Assembly (NCBI GenBank): GCA_026225945.1
Contig: JAMJFZ010001133.1
Coordinates: forward strand, 16,707,501-16,771,500
Origin: Cricetomys ansorgei
Lineage: Eukaryota > Chordata > Mammalia > Rodentia > Nesomyidae
Direction: 5' to 3'
Length of the DNA: 64,000 nucleotides
Part shown: piece by piece, positions 12,921 through 23,400 of the stretch
Layout: every line of letters starts with the position of its first letter
Numbering within the stretch: the stretch's first letter is position 1
The notes under the pieces: model-generated
What the model saw: only the letters and a program-made list of their open reading frames with translations
Told to the model about the DNA's origin: nothing
Database searches by the model: none
Made by a program: the position numbers and the translations under genes

Positions 12921-12936
12921 GGGGGGGGGGGGGGGG
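12921..12936 (+). repeat. (G)16 homopolymer
   Basis: Sixteen consecutive G bases inside the internal region of the ERVK-like element, flanked by ttgc and aacctgg. Length is likely variable and prone to sequencing error. Confidence 0.9.
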
Positions 12937-13865
12937 AACCTGGCCAGTTCATGTTTGAGTTCAGAGTTCAATAGAACATTCCAAAGACGTCTTCATAATG
13001 CAGCAACCATTAGTCCTGATTCTTTTACACGTGTTTGTCTCAGCATCATCACAGGTGTTCCTTGTCTGCAGGAAGGGTTCCCTAATGGGTAGAGTTCTCA
13101 TCACCGTAGCAGGAGTGTCTTGTCAGGACTGCTTAGGATACTTACCAGTATCCCACTTGTAGTCAGGTTTGCAGATATTTAAAAAAAAAAAAAGCAAAAA
13201 CAAAACTGTTCAAGCTCCCATATCCCAGCTTCCACAGCGGGGGCTCCTGGGCCTGTGGGAAGAATCTCAGGTGGAAACATCCTAGCATTCCACATTCTTT
13301 TTTACCTCTGCTACAGGGAAGCATACAACCTTCATCAGTTCATAGATCTCAATCACAAAATCCGCTTGGGCCTCACACACCAAAAAAGCCATCAACAAAC
13401 TCAGTGTGTAGAACAGTACATTCTAGTTCCCATTTCCTGTGCCCTGGCTGCTGCCTGCAGTGGGAGGGAGCGTTAGCTTCATGACCAGGAAAAGCAGTTA
13501 AAACCTATGATTTTAGTACTTTGATGAATCCCACCAAGGTTCTTGTACTTTACCAGAAGGACTTCTCTGTTTTTTTTCCAGTATCCTTTATCTTTACATA
13601 GTTCTCTCTTTCTCTAGAGGCCTCTCTCTGTGGCTCTCACTTTTGAGCCCTCTTTCTCACTAATTTTCTCAGCCTTCTCTCTTCATAGAGGCTTCTTTCC
13701 TTCCTCACTCTCCTCTTCCATTAGGTGACTTCTCATATATATAAATCTCTGTCCTCTGGGAACTGCTCTTAACATACTTTACCCGACTCTATGAGATCTG
13801 AAGTTTCTTTCTCGTTCTTCCTTGTCTCTAGCTGAGGATTTTGGAACCCCATGATGTGATTTTGG

Positions 13866-13883
13866 ACCCCATGTTGGGCACCT
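13866..13883 (-). other. Retroviral primer-binding site, tRNA-Lys1,2 type
   Basis: The minus strand reads aggtgcccaacatggggt, matching 14 of 18 bases of the known Lys1,2 primer-binding site TGGCGCCCAACGTGGGGC. It lies 2 nt from the inferred end of the 5' LTR, exactly where a primer-binding site belongs. Confidence 0.75.
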
Positions 13884-13885
13884 AC

Positions 13886-14174
13886 TGTGTCACTCATCAA
13901 GAAATACACAGAGACATTTTCATAGTGCAAACCCTGCCAGACCTCAGCAGAGAGAACCACTGTCATGCCATCCTGGACAGTGGAACCCTGAGCATCTCAT
14001 CTCAGGGGTTTTACTGATGCCTAAGCTCCTCAGATGTTCTACTGATAGCACGTGCAGATCATGAGGAGTCAAACATCTGAAGACCATACAAAATGCCAAG
14101 GCCTAGGCAGTCCTTCCCAACAATGCACAAAACAAACATTTTAAACTTAACTAAAAGTAAACTTCTGCACTACA
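13886..14174 (-). repeat. 5' LTR of the ERVK-like element
   Basis: On the minus strand it begins TGTAGTGCAGAAGTTTAC and ends next to the primer-binding site. It shares long blocks with the 11923-12213 copy, for example gatgcctaagctcctcag, ccctgccagacct and atctcatctcag on the + strand. Confidence 0.75.
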
Positions 14175-14579
14175 TCCATTTCTCCTTTCCTCAAAGACAA
14201 TCCCATCATAAGGTTGCTAATGTTCATAAAAGTTTAAAGGTTTAAAGGTTCACTACTATTTGGACGCTATTTAATTGCTTAATTTTTATTACAAGACTCG
14301 GCAAGGTCTCAGATTCACATTGGTGGGCAATTATGGTTTACATAGATTCAGCCCAAGCCTCTAATCCTATCAGCCAAAGCAAATGTGAACTTTATAGTTA
14401 ATAATTTATTGCCCTGTCACACAGACACATTTATGGTTGATTTTCCCTTCAGCAAGTGAGCAACACGCTGTGGGAATAGCTTTGGGGCGTGCTGGGAAGC
14501 TGCTGCCTGCGGGGTATGGAGGTTCTGGTTCCGCCTCTGCTGTCAGGCAGGCTGCTGAGTTTCAGTCTGGCCTCATTAC

Positions 14580-14745
14580 ATCTCTACTGTGCGATCCTGG
14601 ATCATCATGCCCCTGCTTTTCAGTGTGTAAGTAGAGAACCCCACGCAGAGGTGAGGAGGAGGAAATGAGATGATGCTAGACAGAAACTGGAGGAAGGTCT
14701 ACCAAGGACTGAGCATTCAATAAATGTCTTTGCTGACGCTGCCAC
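14580..14745 (+). repeat. MIR-like SINE fragment
   Basis: Weak match to MIR order: gtgcgatcctggatcatcatg (degraded 'gtgaccttgggcaagt'), cttttcagtgtgtaagtag, gaggaaatgagatgatgctag, and the tail actgagcattcaataaatgtc, which is the clearest part. Confidence 0.5.
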
Positions 14746-15256
14746 CATCCCCGCAGCGCCTGGATCCCTCTTCCCGCATGCTTTTCTTAATGTAGCTTCA
14801 TGTTCATATGTCAGTCTGCAGTTCGCAGTGGCAAAGAGACATTATCGTGTTCAGGTAAGTCCCTGTTAGTGGCGTGACAGCAACTGGACATGGATATGAA
14901 GCAGGTGCCGTGGGAGATATGCTGTTTCTAACAGCGGAGTCTATCCTGAGAAGCCTATTGAGCTGTTGACAGTTAGGAAGCATCCTTCTCACTGTGTGTG
15001 TGTCTCCAACTCTCTCTTCTTGTTAAACAGCAGCTTCCTGTTATTGATAAGACACTAATGTATTCAGAACCATTCATGGAGCATTTCAAACATACATAGG
15101 ATAATAAAATGAAAACCAACTTCCCTCATCCTCATCCTAAATAAATTTTACTTAATAAATACATAAAATATATGAATAAAGATTTTGGCGTCTGTATCAA
15201 TTTTAAAGAGATACAATATGATTCCTATTTACTTTCATTTCCCTCAACAAGAATCA

Positions 15257-15260
<4 letters not shown>

Positions 15261-15306
<46 letters not shown>
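15261..15306 (+). repeat. (GT)23 microsatellite
   Basis: A perfect 46-nt GT dinucleotide run preceded by caacat and followed by atcc. Confidence 0.95.
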
Positions 15307-15308
<2 letters not shown>

Positions 15309-15899
15309 CCTTCCATGATAGAATGGCAGATGTACATATTCCTAACCAGTATAGACTATTTTTTTTACAATTTTCTTAGGTATGCATTTTATGAGAAATA
15401 TATACTCCCACTTCATACATTCTTAAATGTAATATAAATTGTTTCATTCTTTCCTCTATTCCTCAGTGGCTTCCTCTCTGTTCTTGAAAACCCTACGGGT
15501 CCTTCCACCTCTGAGTTTCTAAGTAAAACGCCCTTCCTTTGATCTAGCTAGGTTTCTGTGCCCCTCATGGCTCCATGGAAATGGCTTTGCCCCTGAGCTT
15601 TCCTAGGATATGCTGTAAGGTGTCAGAGTTCACCAGCCCTCCGCGTCTTTTCCATTGAGGACCTCCTCCTCTTTGCTGCGCTTCCTTCTGTGAGTTACTG
15701 CACATGCTATTTATTTTCTTTACTGTTGGTTGCTTCCCACGTCAGAACGCAAATCCATTGAATACAAGGATGTGGGGGTTTGATCTGACTTAATGATTGC
15801 TTTATCCAGATGCCTACATAATGTTAATCCTCCTTTGCTGATTGGATAATTGTATAGATTTAGGTATTTCATGTTTTATGTCTTCTTTTCTTTCTTGCA

Positions 15900-16150
15900 T
15901 TTCTACAGAAAAGATGGGATCAGTTGTGGTGTTGTGACTTTTTTTCTTAATAGTATTATTTTGAAGTTGGTTCAAAGTTGGTTCTTGCATATCTGCCTTA
16001 TTTCGTCTGTTTCATAGTATTCCTTATATAAATAAATATTTAATATCTTACTGAGTCATTTTTGTAATGGTTGACATCTTTGTTTTCATATTTTTCTTTT
16101 TACAAATTTGGCGGCATTCTTGAGCATTTCTCTTGGGATAAAAATGCGAG
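15900..16150 (-). mobile_element. Possible old L1M 3' UTR fragment
   Basis: The phrase order tagtattccttatataaataaatattt, ctgagtcatttttgtaatgg, ttttacaaatttggcgg, gagcatttctcttgggataaa is reminiscent of ancient L1M/L1ME tails in reverse. No exact block is long enough to be certain. Confidence 0.4.
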
Positions 16151-16164
16151 AGTTTATCATTAGC

Positions 16165-16580
16165 ATGTACTTAGAGATGACATTCTTGTTTGTATCAGTT
16201 ATCAGCTATTGTGTAACTAACACCCAACTTACTAACTTACTTATTTATACAGTTCTCTGGTCTAGCACTGTGGTTCTTTCCTGGTATTCTTCATTTAGTT
16301 GCAGTTAGAGTGGGTTCTCAGACATGGCCTCACTTACATATCTGACTGTTGCCACTGTCTTTTGATAGCCCTCAGATCTTCCCCACTTCCTGTCTTCCAG
16401 CAGGTCTCTAGCAGAGAGTTCTGAAGATAGCATCACATGAAGCTTCTGCGAATGGCATTAGTTTTCCCACTCTGGATGCACATAGCATTATCTCATCCAT
16501 GTTATGTTAGTGCATGCGAGTTCCAAGCTCAACCCACATTCAAGGAATGAGAGAAGAAAAATATTTTGACCATTTTTTTT
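16165..16580 (-). mobile_element. Possible ancient MaLR (MLT-like) LTR remnant
   Basis: Blocks gtatcagttatcagctattgtgtaac, agacatggcctcacttacatatctg and ttccaagctcaacccacattcaaggaatg follow the order of an old mammalian MLT1-like LTR read in reverse. Strongly diverged, so the family is tentative. Confidence 0.35.
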
Positions 16581-17209
16581 AAGTTGCCACATTAGGTTAC
16601 AGGTTCTATATGTCTTCTGCTTTACTAGGTGATGTCAAATTTATTTCTGAAGTGTTTTCATCAAATTATTCTGACTTGCACCAATCGTTTGTTAAGAAGA
16701 AATACCTTTGGAACAATGGCAGGAAGTAGATGGTCATAGCTTCCCATGCCCCTTGCTCCATCCCCTTCTACAGTAGTAAACCCTGAGGAGGTATTTGCTA
16801 TGCATTCAACAAAACCTGTGTCTTTCTTCAGTACACATCTATAGATACATTGCCCAGATTCTGCTGTAGCTGAGGAGAGACACATGACTGAATTTTGGTC
16901 AATGGAAGCAAGTTTTTCCATTTTCAAAGCAGGTATATTGTAGTCTCGGTGTGACTTGCCTAGGACTCTGTGGTCCCCATAGTGGAAGAGAGCTTAGCTG
17001 TCAGACATAATGAGCCAAAGTGATAATTCATAATGAGCCCCACTCCCAAAATGCATGCTTTCATTATAAAATCATAATAAGCCCCTGAGATTTCTAACTT
17101 TATCTGTTAAAGTCATGAGTCTTTCCTTAAGTAGCATGGTTCTCGGTGAGCATATAGTGTCTTTAGTTTTAGACTTTATGTCTAAGTAAAGATTTATTAT
17201 CCAGCTTGA

Positions 17210-18060
17210 TATTTAAACAACAGATATCCATTGTCATTTGAAACCATGTGGCAGCAGCATCGAGATAAAATTCACATCATATCCACACCACTCCTGTAAA
17301 GTATAGTACTCACTGGTTTTTAGTATAGTTACAGTTACATAATCATTATTGCAATTAGTTGTGGGATAATTAATTTCATTGCTCTAAAAGGAAACTCTAT
17401 ACCAGTGGTTCTCAACCTTCTCAATGCTGTGACCCTTTAAAACAGTTCCTCATGTTGTGGTGACCCCCCAAACATAATATTATTTTTGCTGCTACTTCAT
17501 AACTGAAATTTTGCTACTGTAATGAATCATAATGTAAATATCTGATATGCAGAGGTTTTTAGGGGACCCGTGTTAAAGGGTGTTCATCACGACCCACAGG
17601 TTGAGAACCACTGCTCTATACCCATTAAACAGGAACTTTACATCCCTTCATGTCCTCTGTCATTCTTACCTTCTACTAATCACTAGTCGGCTTTCTGACT
17701 TGTGGATTCCTTATTCTGGACACTTTGTGTCAGTGGAGACATATAGTGCACTAGCTTTAGTTTGTGCCTTCTTTTACATAGAATAATATTTTCTAGGCTG
17801 ATCCATGTTTAGCGTGTTTCATTTTTTCTAGGAATTTCTATTGAACCATATGACTATGGACCTGTCAATCTCTTACACCATCCATTTTTTGATAGCATGT
17901 ATGTTCTTCCCGATTTGAGAATATTATGAATAATGATGCTGTGAACATCCATGCATGTGTTTCCCCCACCATATTTCTCCTTAGTGCTTGAAAATACTGT
18001 ATAAAGGCATACAGACCAATTTAACAGAAACAGATTAACTTTGATAAGCAAACGATTTCA
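17210..18060 (-). mobile_element. L1M 3' end fragment split by a later hAT insertion
   Basis: On both sides of the insertion the + strand reads as a reversed L1M tail: ttgagataaaattcacatca-like sequence before, and after it acataatattttctaggctgatcc (reversed '...aatattccattg'), tttcattttttctaggaatttc and ttatgaataatgatgctgtgaac. The two halves join into one continuous alignment order if the insertion is removed. Confidence 0.65.
17403..17613 (+). mobile_element. Intact URR1-type hAT-Charlie non-autonomous transposon
   Basis: The 211-bp element starts cagtggttctcaacct and ends with its exact inverse, giving 16-bp perfect terminal inverted repeats. It is flanked by a perfect 8-bp target duplication, ctctatac, at 17395-17402 and 17614-17621. 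The TIR sequence and 8-bp duplication are hallmarks of hAT-Charlie elements; in rodents this length and TIR correspond to URR1. It has no coding capacity. Orientation is arbitrary. Confidence 0.88.
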
Positions 18061-18753
18061 AATTCTTCCATGTCATGGAAGAGAAAAATGCAAGGCACAC
18101 TTGCGATGAAAATTTGTAGTTAATGTAGTTAATCAGGTCAGGACCTGATCTTAGTGTCTCTCTCACAGATCTTATGTTTATAAAACAGAGTATTTACAAT
18201 ACAGATAATATTTGTATGGGTGTAGGTCTTTGATTTAAACTTTGTTGTCACTTTTTGGTCATGAATTTATCTAATGCTTAGCCTCTCCTGGATGGTTTTC
18301 TGGTGCTAGGGATGGGACTCTATAAAGAAGCAGGGTGGAGCTCCAGCCTTCCCTAAGGTGAAATAATATTTTATTGTACAAGGAAACTGAAGCTTGTACT
18401 CTGTGTTATGCGGGGAAAACCATCCTGGCCATTACACCCAGTGTCTCCAGGGGAGGCAGGGGTATGACATGTCAAGCCGTAAGATAAACAGGAGTAAACC
18501 TGGAAGCTCAAGTGGCCAGAACCCCAAGTATACATTCCATGTGGTGAGCGTAGGGTCAGTGGGCTTGAAGAACAGAAGGAAGTCCCCAGGAAGCAGGTCT
18601 GCAGAGTGTGTTTAAGGAAGTTTGAGTGTGGGCGACCTTTAATAATGCTACTCTTGCTCAATATGGTCATTAATTATTTTATGTGGCATAGTTTCTGGGA
18701 TCTGTGTGATTTGATAGCAACTAGAGATTGAGCCCCTCCCACCCCCCACCCCC

Positions 18754-18791
18754 AACACACACACATACATACATACACACACACACACACC
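18754..18791 (+). repeat. (CA)n microsatellite with CATA interruptions
   Basis: acacacacacatacatacata followed by an acacac run, directly after a C-rich stretch (cccaccccccacccccaa). Confidence 0.9.
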
Positions 18792-19379
18792 CTAATGGTC
18801 TAGAATCCTATTCTGGATTCTTGCTAGTATGAAAAATTACCTGCTATGAGTACCAATCTAAAAATCTGTCAGCAAGGCAGTAAACATTTGGAAACCCTAA
18901 AGTAAATCTTTCCAAAATTGTGCACTTTTGCATTCAGGGAGCCTAAAGTCAATCAGCATGTCCCGAATTTTGAGGAATAAATTGAGTGCTTTGTGACTCA
19001 CACTCGAGCTTATGGGCCACTGGGAACAGATCACCTCTTAGCTCCATACTAGACTGTTCCACAGTGAGCAGAACGGGTCTACAGGATGCAGAGCTTAGCA
19101 GTTCTCTGCCTCCTGCCTTTTCTTCCCTGGAGTTCATTCTCTGGGCCTGTGGGTCAGAGGCTGTGTGGGTGGGGTTAACCTCATGCCAATACTGTGGATG
19201 TTTGTGTCTTACATGGGAGGGTACTAACTATCAGGAAGACTTCCAGTGATATTTTATTTTTGTTCTGCAATCAAAACGTCATGATTTAAAAATTAACCAA
19301 ATAATCTTCCCCCAGTACTCTGAGGTCACCCTACTGTAAGGTCATCAAACACTTTACCACTTGGCTGTATCTTCAGATA

Positions 19380-19455
19380 TCATTTCTTTCTCTCTTTATT
19401 CCTTCCCTTCCTCCCTTCCTCCCTCACTGCCCCTTCTCTCTCTCTCTTTTTATTT
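19380..19455 (+). repeat. Pyrimidine-rich (TTCC/TCTC)n tract
   Basis: Irregular ttccttcccttcctccctt followed by ctctctctctctttttattt. Purines are almost absent for about 75 bases. Confidence 0.8.
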
Positions 19456-19467
19456 CTTTTTCTTCAC

Positions 19468-19685
19468 GGGGGATTGAACCTAAGGTCTAAAGCATGCTAG
19501 GTGAGTGGTCTACTGCTGAGATACATCCCTATCCATCTTTTTACATTTTACTTTGAGACACGGTCTCAACTAACTTACCCAGCCTGGCCTTGAACCCACT
19601 TTGAAGCGCAGGCAGGCCTTGAACTTATGCTTTTTCTGCCTCACTGGTACTTGGGTTTACAGGCCTGTGCCACCAGCATGGGAAT
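19468..19685 (-). repeat. ID_B1/B4-type composite SINE
   Basis: On the + strand, a reversed ID head (ggattgaacctaaggtctaaagcatgctagg...actgctgagatacatcccta) is followed by a reversed B1 (tgagacacggtctcaactaac...cagcctggccttgaaccc...ggtttacaggcctgtgccaccagcatg). The fused arrangement is that of B4/ID_B1 elements. Confidence 0.75.
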
Positions 19686-19699
19686 TTAATACTTTCATC

Positions 19700-20012
19700 C
19701 TTTGTTGTGTGTGTGCGTGTGTGTTCATGTGTGGGGGTCACGCTTATGTGAGCCATGAGTGGAGACTAGAGGACCCCCTCCCTGTCATTAGGTACTGCCA
19801 TCTTTTGTCTTTTGTTTTTAAATGTAGAGTTTCTTACTGAAGTGTGGGCTAGGTTCCACATGCCTTTGTTTCCCCACAACTATGATTATAAACGTGTAGT
19901 ATCCTTATTCCCGGATTTTTTTTTTAATTAATGTAGGTTCCAGGAATAGAACTCAAGTGCCTATGATCGAAAGGCAAACACTTTACCAAACGAGCCAGCT
20001 CCCGAGTCTGCG
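19700..20012 (-). repeat. B4-type SINE with internal TG-rich segment
   Basis: A reversed B4-like sequence: tgtgtgggggtcacgc, actagaggaccccctccctgtcatta, ttgtttttaaatgtagag, then the reversed tRNA-like head ggttccaggaatagaactcaagtgcc...ggcaaacactttaccaaacgagccagctccc. Confidence 0.75.
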
Positions 20013-20644
20013 TATAACGGCTTTACTAATCCCCCTCTGACTATTAGGGGCTTGCTCATGCAGCACCCTCACAGCCTCGATATGACAGCGAGCACACTAC
20101 AAACACCAAGCCTTCGTCGTATTAAAAGTCAGAGTCTCCACTATGTCCACCGTCTGCGTATCCAGTTCTGAGGAGGGCTGGGGTGTTTACCTCGCCTCCA
20201 CCACTCGCAGGACGAAGGTGTGAAAGATGCTGTGTAGACAGCAGCAGTGCGGACTTCTTGCCGTAAAACGCTGGTGCAGATACTGTGTCTCTCCCGTCCA
20301 TCCAAACCAGTTCCACACACTCCTTCACACTCAGATTTAGAGCAGCCAAATGATACGATTCTACCAAGAGGTCCAAATTATGAAAGGAACGCAGCCATTT
20401 TCTCCAAACCAAATCGTGTTATAAATTAATATAAATGGTTGTTATTTTATGTGAGCTGGCTTTATATCCTACATGCATGCGTAGCCATCTTTTGAATACT
20501 ATACCACATTTAGACCTTTTATTTTTAAGTTAAAATGGCCCCTTAATGCCCGTTTTTATTTCTTTGCAAATGTCTTTGGTCAGCCGTCCCAGACCATAAT
20601 CTTCGTTAGCGCGACTGTGATTATGTAATTATATGAGCTTTCAC

Positions 20645-20795
20645 AGTCCTTGTTGTGCAGCAGGGTCTCGCTACATAGCCCAGGTTGAATGGAACATGCC
20701 CTGTAGCAGACAAGGCTTGCTCTGAATGCACGGTCCTGCTGTTTGAGCCTCCCAACGCTGGAGTTCAAGTGTGTGCCATCGCACCCTTCCGTGAG
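20645..20795 (-). repeat. B1 SINE
   Basis: Reversed B1: cagggtctcgctacatagcccagg, then gcttgctctgaatgcacg, gagcctcccaacgctgg and gtgtgccatcgcaccc. Contains a duplication-like extra segment (aatggaacatgccctgtagcagac) in the middle. Confidence 0.8.
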
Positions 20796-20827
20796 TTTTG
20801 AAATCTAGTTCAGTTTTTATTTTAAAA

Positions 20828-20950
20828 TGTGGTAAAACAGGGCTTGGAGGCAGAGCTCAACAGTCAGGAGTGCTTCCTGTCTTCTGAAGGACCCGAGTTT
20901 GGTTCCCAGCAACTGTATGGTGGTTCACAACTGTTTCAAATAGTTGTAAT
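20828..20950 (+). repeat. B2/B3-type SINE head
   Basis: cttggaggcagagctcaacagtcaggagtgcttcctgtcttctgaaggacccgagtttggttcccagcaactgtatggtggttcacaactg follows the B2/B3 order of A box, B box and 'cccagcacccacatggtggctcacaac'. Truncated before the tail. Confidence 0.8.
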
Positions 20951-21099
20951 AGTAAACATATCTATGTATAATGGTTCAGAAGGCAGGGGGTCTACACTTG
21001 GATGTGACTGAGATCGTCATGAAAACCACTAATACCCTGGTCAGCGTCCTCTTTGATCCTCATCGGAGCACCACAAATGCGTGCTTTTCAGCAATGATG

Positions 21100-21425
21100 T
21101 GGATTAAGTTTAAAACTGGCATGATGGGACTTGGGTGACAGCTTACTCGGTAATGTTTTCTGGTAAGCATGAGGACCTTGGCTTGATCTCCAGCTATGAT
21201 GTAAAAAGGCAGGCACAGGTTTGTTGATCTTGAAATCCCAGTTCCAAGGAAGTAGGACAGGAGGACCCTTGGTGCTGCTGGCTTGGCAGTCTCCAGACCA
21301 GCCTAATTGGCATTAAAAAAAAAAAAAAGCTGAAGAGTACTAAAGGACAGCAACCTGACGCTGACCTCTGACCTCTACCCTCAAACACATGCACACTCAT
21401 GTACACTCATGCACATACAAGTAGA
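21100..21425 (+). repeat. B4/RSINE1-type SINE
   Basis: Contains gacttgggtgacagcttactcgg, taagcatgaggaccttggcttgatctccagc, a B1-like middle (tgaaatcccagttccaaggaag...tctccagaccagcctaattgg), an A-run of 14, and a tail gacctctgacctctaccctcaaacacatgcacactcatg. This is the B4 layout of tRNA-like head plus B1-like body. Confidence 0.78.
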
Positions 21426-22904
21426 AATAACTTGCATGGAATATGGGACAACCATCTGCTTGGTTAGATTAGGTGTATAAGGTCTGATTTGATTGGATAT
21501 TTTTAAAATTCTAAATTTTACCTTGTTCATTTTTTTTTCTCACATAAATGATTGAAACTGGATCATGCACTCAAATAGAGAGCTACAGGTATGGCTAGTA
21601 AGCAGAAGAAAGTACATCCAGAGAGGAATCAGGTCTGGTTCCAGCTCCGGCTTCCCAGATTTGTGCGATGAAATTAAAGAGGTCCTCAGCGTCGGGAAGA
21701 ACAGTGGGGTGCCGGTGCTCTGGAAAGACTGAGACTGGAGTTACATGTGTGTCAGTGGTGAGCTTTGGGTAGGAGCAGGTCGCCACAGAAAAAGAAATGC
21801 TGACGCATCCTCTGATGTTGAAGGCGAACTCCGACGGAAGCAGGACCATGGTCTCTGAGCCTTGGGCTTCTGTTCCACTCTTAGCCAATAGAGGGTGTTA
21901 GCAGAATCGAATGTTTAGGAAAAGAAGGCCAAGTCTCTAACCTCCAGCCTTGCCCAGGTTGATATTAAAGGGAGTAAGACAGAAAGGGCTGTGGAAGCCC
22001 ATGACTCTGGTTGGTGGGAAGCTAGTTCATTAAAACAAAAGTGGCAGCTGTCTAATTTTGAGATTTCTTCTCACGTTACATCTCCCCATCGTAGAATTAG
22101 CAAACTTCAGAACACAGAATGAAGTATATTTCTAGAGTGTGTGGGTTTGGAGGCTCTGCCCAAAGCGAGCCATCAGTCTGCTTGCTTTCTACCCTCTGGC
22201 TCAATGGCAAGGTTGTCTCTAAACAAGAAAGCTGTTTCAGTGAGTTGGGAAGAGACCAGAAGCGCTGCTCAGACTTCGGGGTTAGGGCAGGGACTGAGAG
22301 GTCTTAGTCACGTGAAAGCTGATTACTTAGGATTTCTTTCTTGAAGTGAGATTTTCCTTGTAGGACAGGACAGTTGTTCTTTGAGATACTAAGTGGATTT
22401 TCTTTGAAACAGGGATTCTAGGACCATGTAAAGGACTGGCTACAAAGCTTGCTGCTCATGATCCTCCAGGTCTGATGACTGTGTGGGAGGCAGGGGTAAG
22501 GGAAGGCGAACTGGGTGAGCTTAACAGTCTGTACCCTCATCTTTCTAGGGCAAGGCTTGTTCTAGAGGCAGAGCTCTCCACTGGAATAAAGTAACTTTCC
22601 AATTGCTTCCTTTTTTGGTTTTTTATTTTTTACAAAAATATTTACAGTTTCCTTTTGTAAAACAATTTAAAGTAAGATTTCAGTAACAATGTAAGGTGCA
22701 TAAATTAAAAATAAAAAAAAAACAAAATCATATCTATCTCACATCCTGGATTCATACCGTCTTTCAGGAGAGTACTTTGTTGGTATTTTTCTAGACCTTG
22801 GAGATATGTATGCTCTCTGATACCATGAATACTTTTGCAGTATTTGTCTTAAGTAGTAACTGGATCAGTAGCAAAGAATAATATGTACAGATATTATTTC
22901 AATT
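21426..22904. other. Intronic sequence without recognised features
   Basis: Overlapping 60-97-codon open frames at 21595-21888 and 22119-22344 show no recognisable motif. AT-rich from 22600 to 22740. Confidence 0.45.
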
Positions 22905-22950
22905 TACTCTCTCCCCCCTCTCTTCCCTCCCCTCCTTCTCTTCCCTTCAC
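22905..22950 (+). repeat. (CTCCC)n pyrimidine tract
   Basis: ctctctcccccctctcttccctcccctccttctcttccc: a purine-free run of over 40 bases. Confidence 0.85.
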
Positions 22951-23084
22951 CCTCTAACCATCTCACATTTTCAAAATCGAATATTATAACTGCCTTCTCC
23001 CTTCCTTGCCTTTTTTGAATTGAAAATATTATAAGTGTATATTGTTTAAATATTGGTATGAAAGAATCAATAAAGTTAGTATAC

Positions 23085-23205
23085 TTTTTGTTTGTTTGGC
23101 TTAACACAAGATCTTACTGTGTAGACCAGGCTGGCTGCAAACTTGTGACTTTTCTGCTCAGACTTCTGAGTACTAGGATTACAGGTGTGCATCAACATAT
23201 CTGCC
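23085..23205 (-). repeat. B1 SINE
   Basis: Reversed B1: tttgtttggcttaacacaagatcttactgtgtagaccaggctggctgcaaacttgtgac, then cagacttctgagtactaggattacaggtgtgcatcaac. The reversed poly-A is short, so it is not young. Confidence 0.85.
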
Positions 23206-23243
23206 TTTAATTGCCGAAGATATGTCTTCCCAAATACCTTTCT

Positions 23244-23400
23244 TTGTTGTGTGTGTGGGTGTGGGTGTGTGGGTGTGTGTGTTTATACACACACACATAT
23301 TATACATATATATACACATATACATATATGTGTGTATACACACACACATATTATACATATATATACACATATACATATATGTGTGTATACACACACACAT
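23244..23400 (+). repeat. TG/CA/TA microsatellite with a 51-bp higher-order tandem unit
   Basis: A gtgtgtgggtgtgggtgtgtgg run passes into about 2.2 copies of a 51-bp unit that alternates acacacacacatattatac, atatatatac and atatgtgtgtatac. The TTATAC landmarks at 23300 and 23351 fix the period. Each unit contains complementary TG and CA blocks and can form hairpins. Confidence 0.9.

Larger units (their letters stand above)
11923..14174 (-). mobile_element. Two-LTR endogenous retrovirus-like element (ERVK-like, non-autonomous)
   Basis: Two related about 290-bp direct repeats (11923-12213 and 13886-14174) flank about 1.67 kb. On the minus strand the order is 5' LTR, a primer-binding site resembling tRNA-Lys, internal sequence, a polypurine tract, then 3' LTR. 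Both LTRs start TGT..., as retroviral LTRs do. The LTRs agree at roughly four-fifths of positions by eye, so the insertion is old. The interior has no visible gag, protease or polymerase motif and no long open frame, so it would have depended on proteins from another element. A target-site duplication was not found next to the chosen ends. The Lys-type primer site points to class II (ERVK) elements; the subfamily is not identified. Confidence 0.75.
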
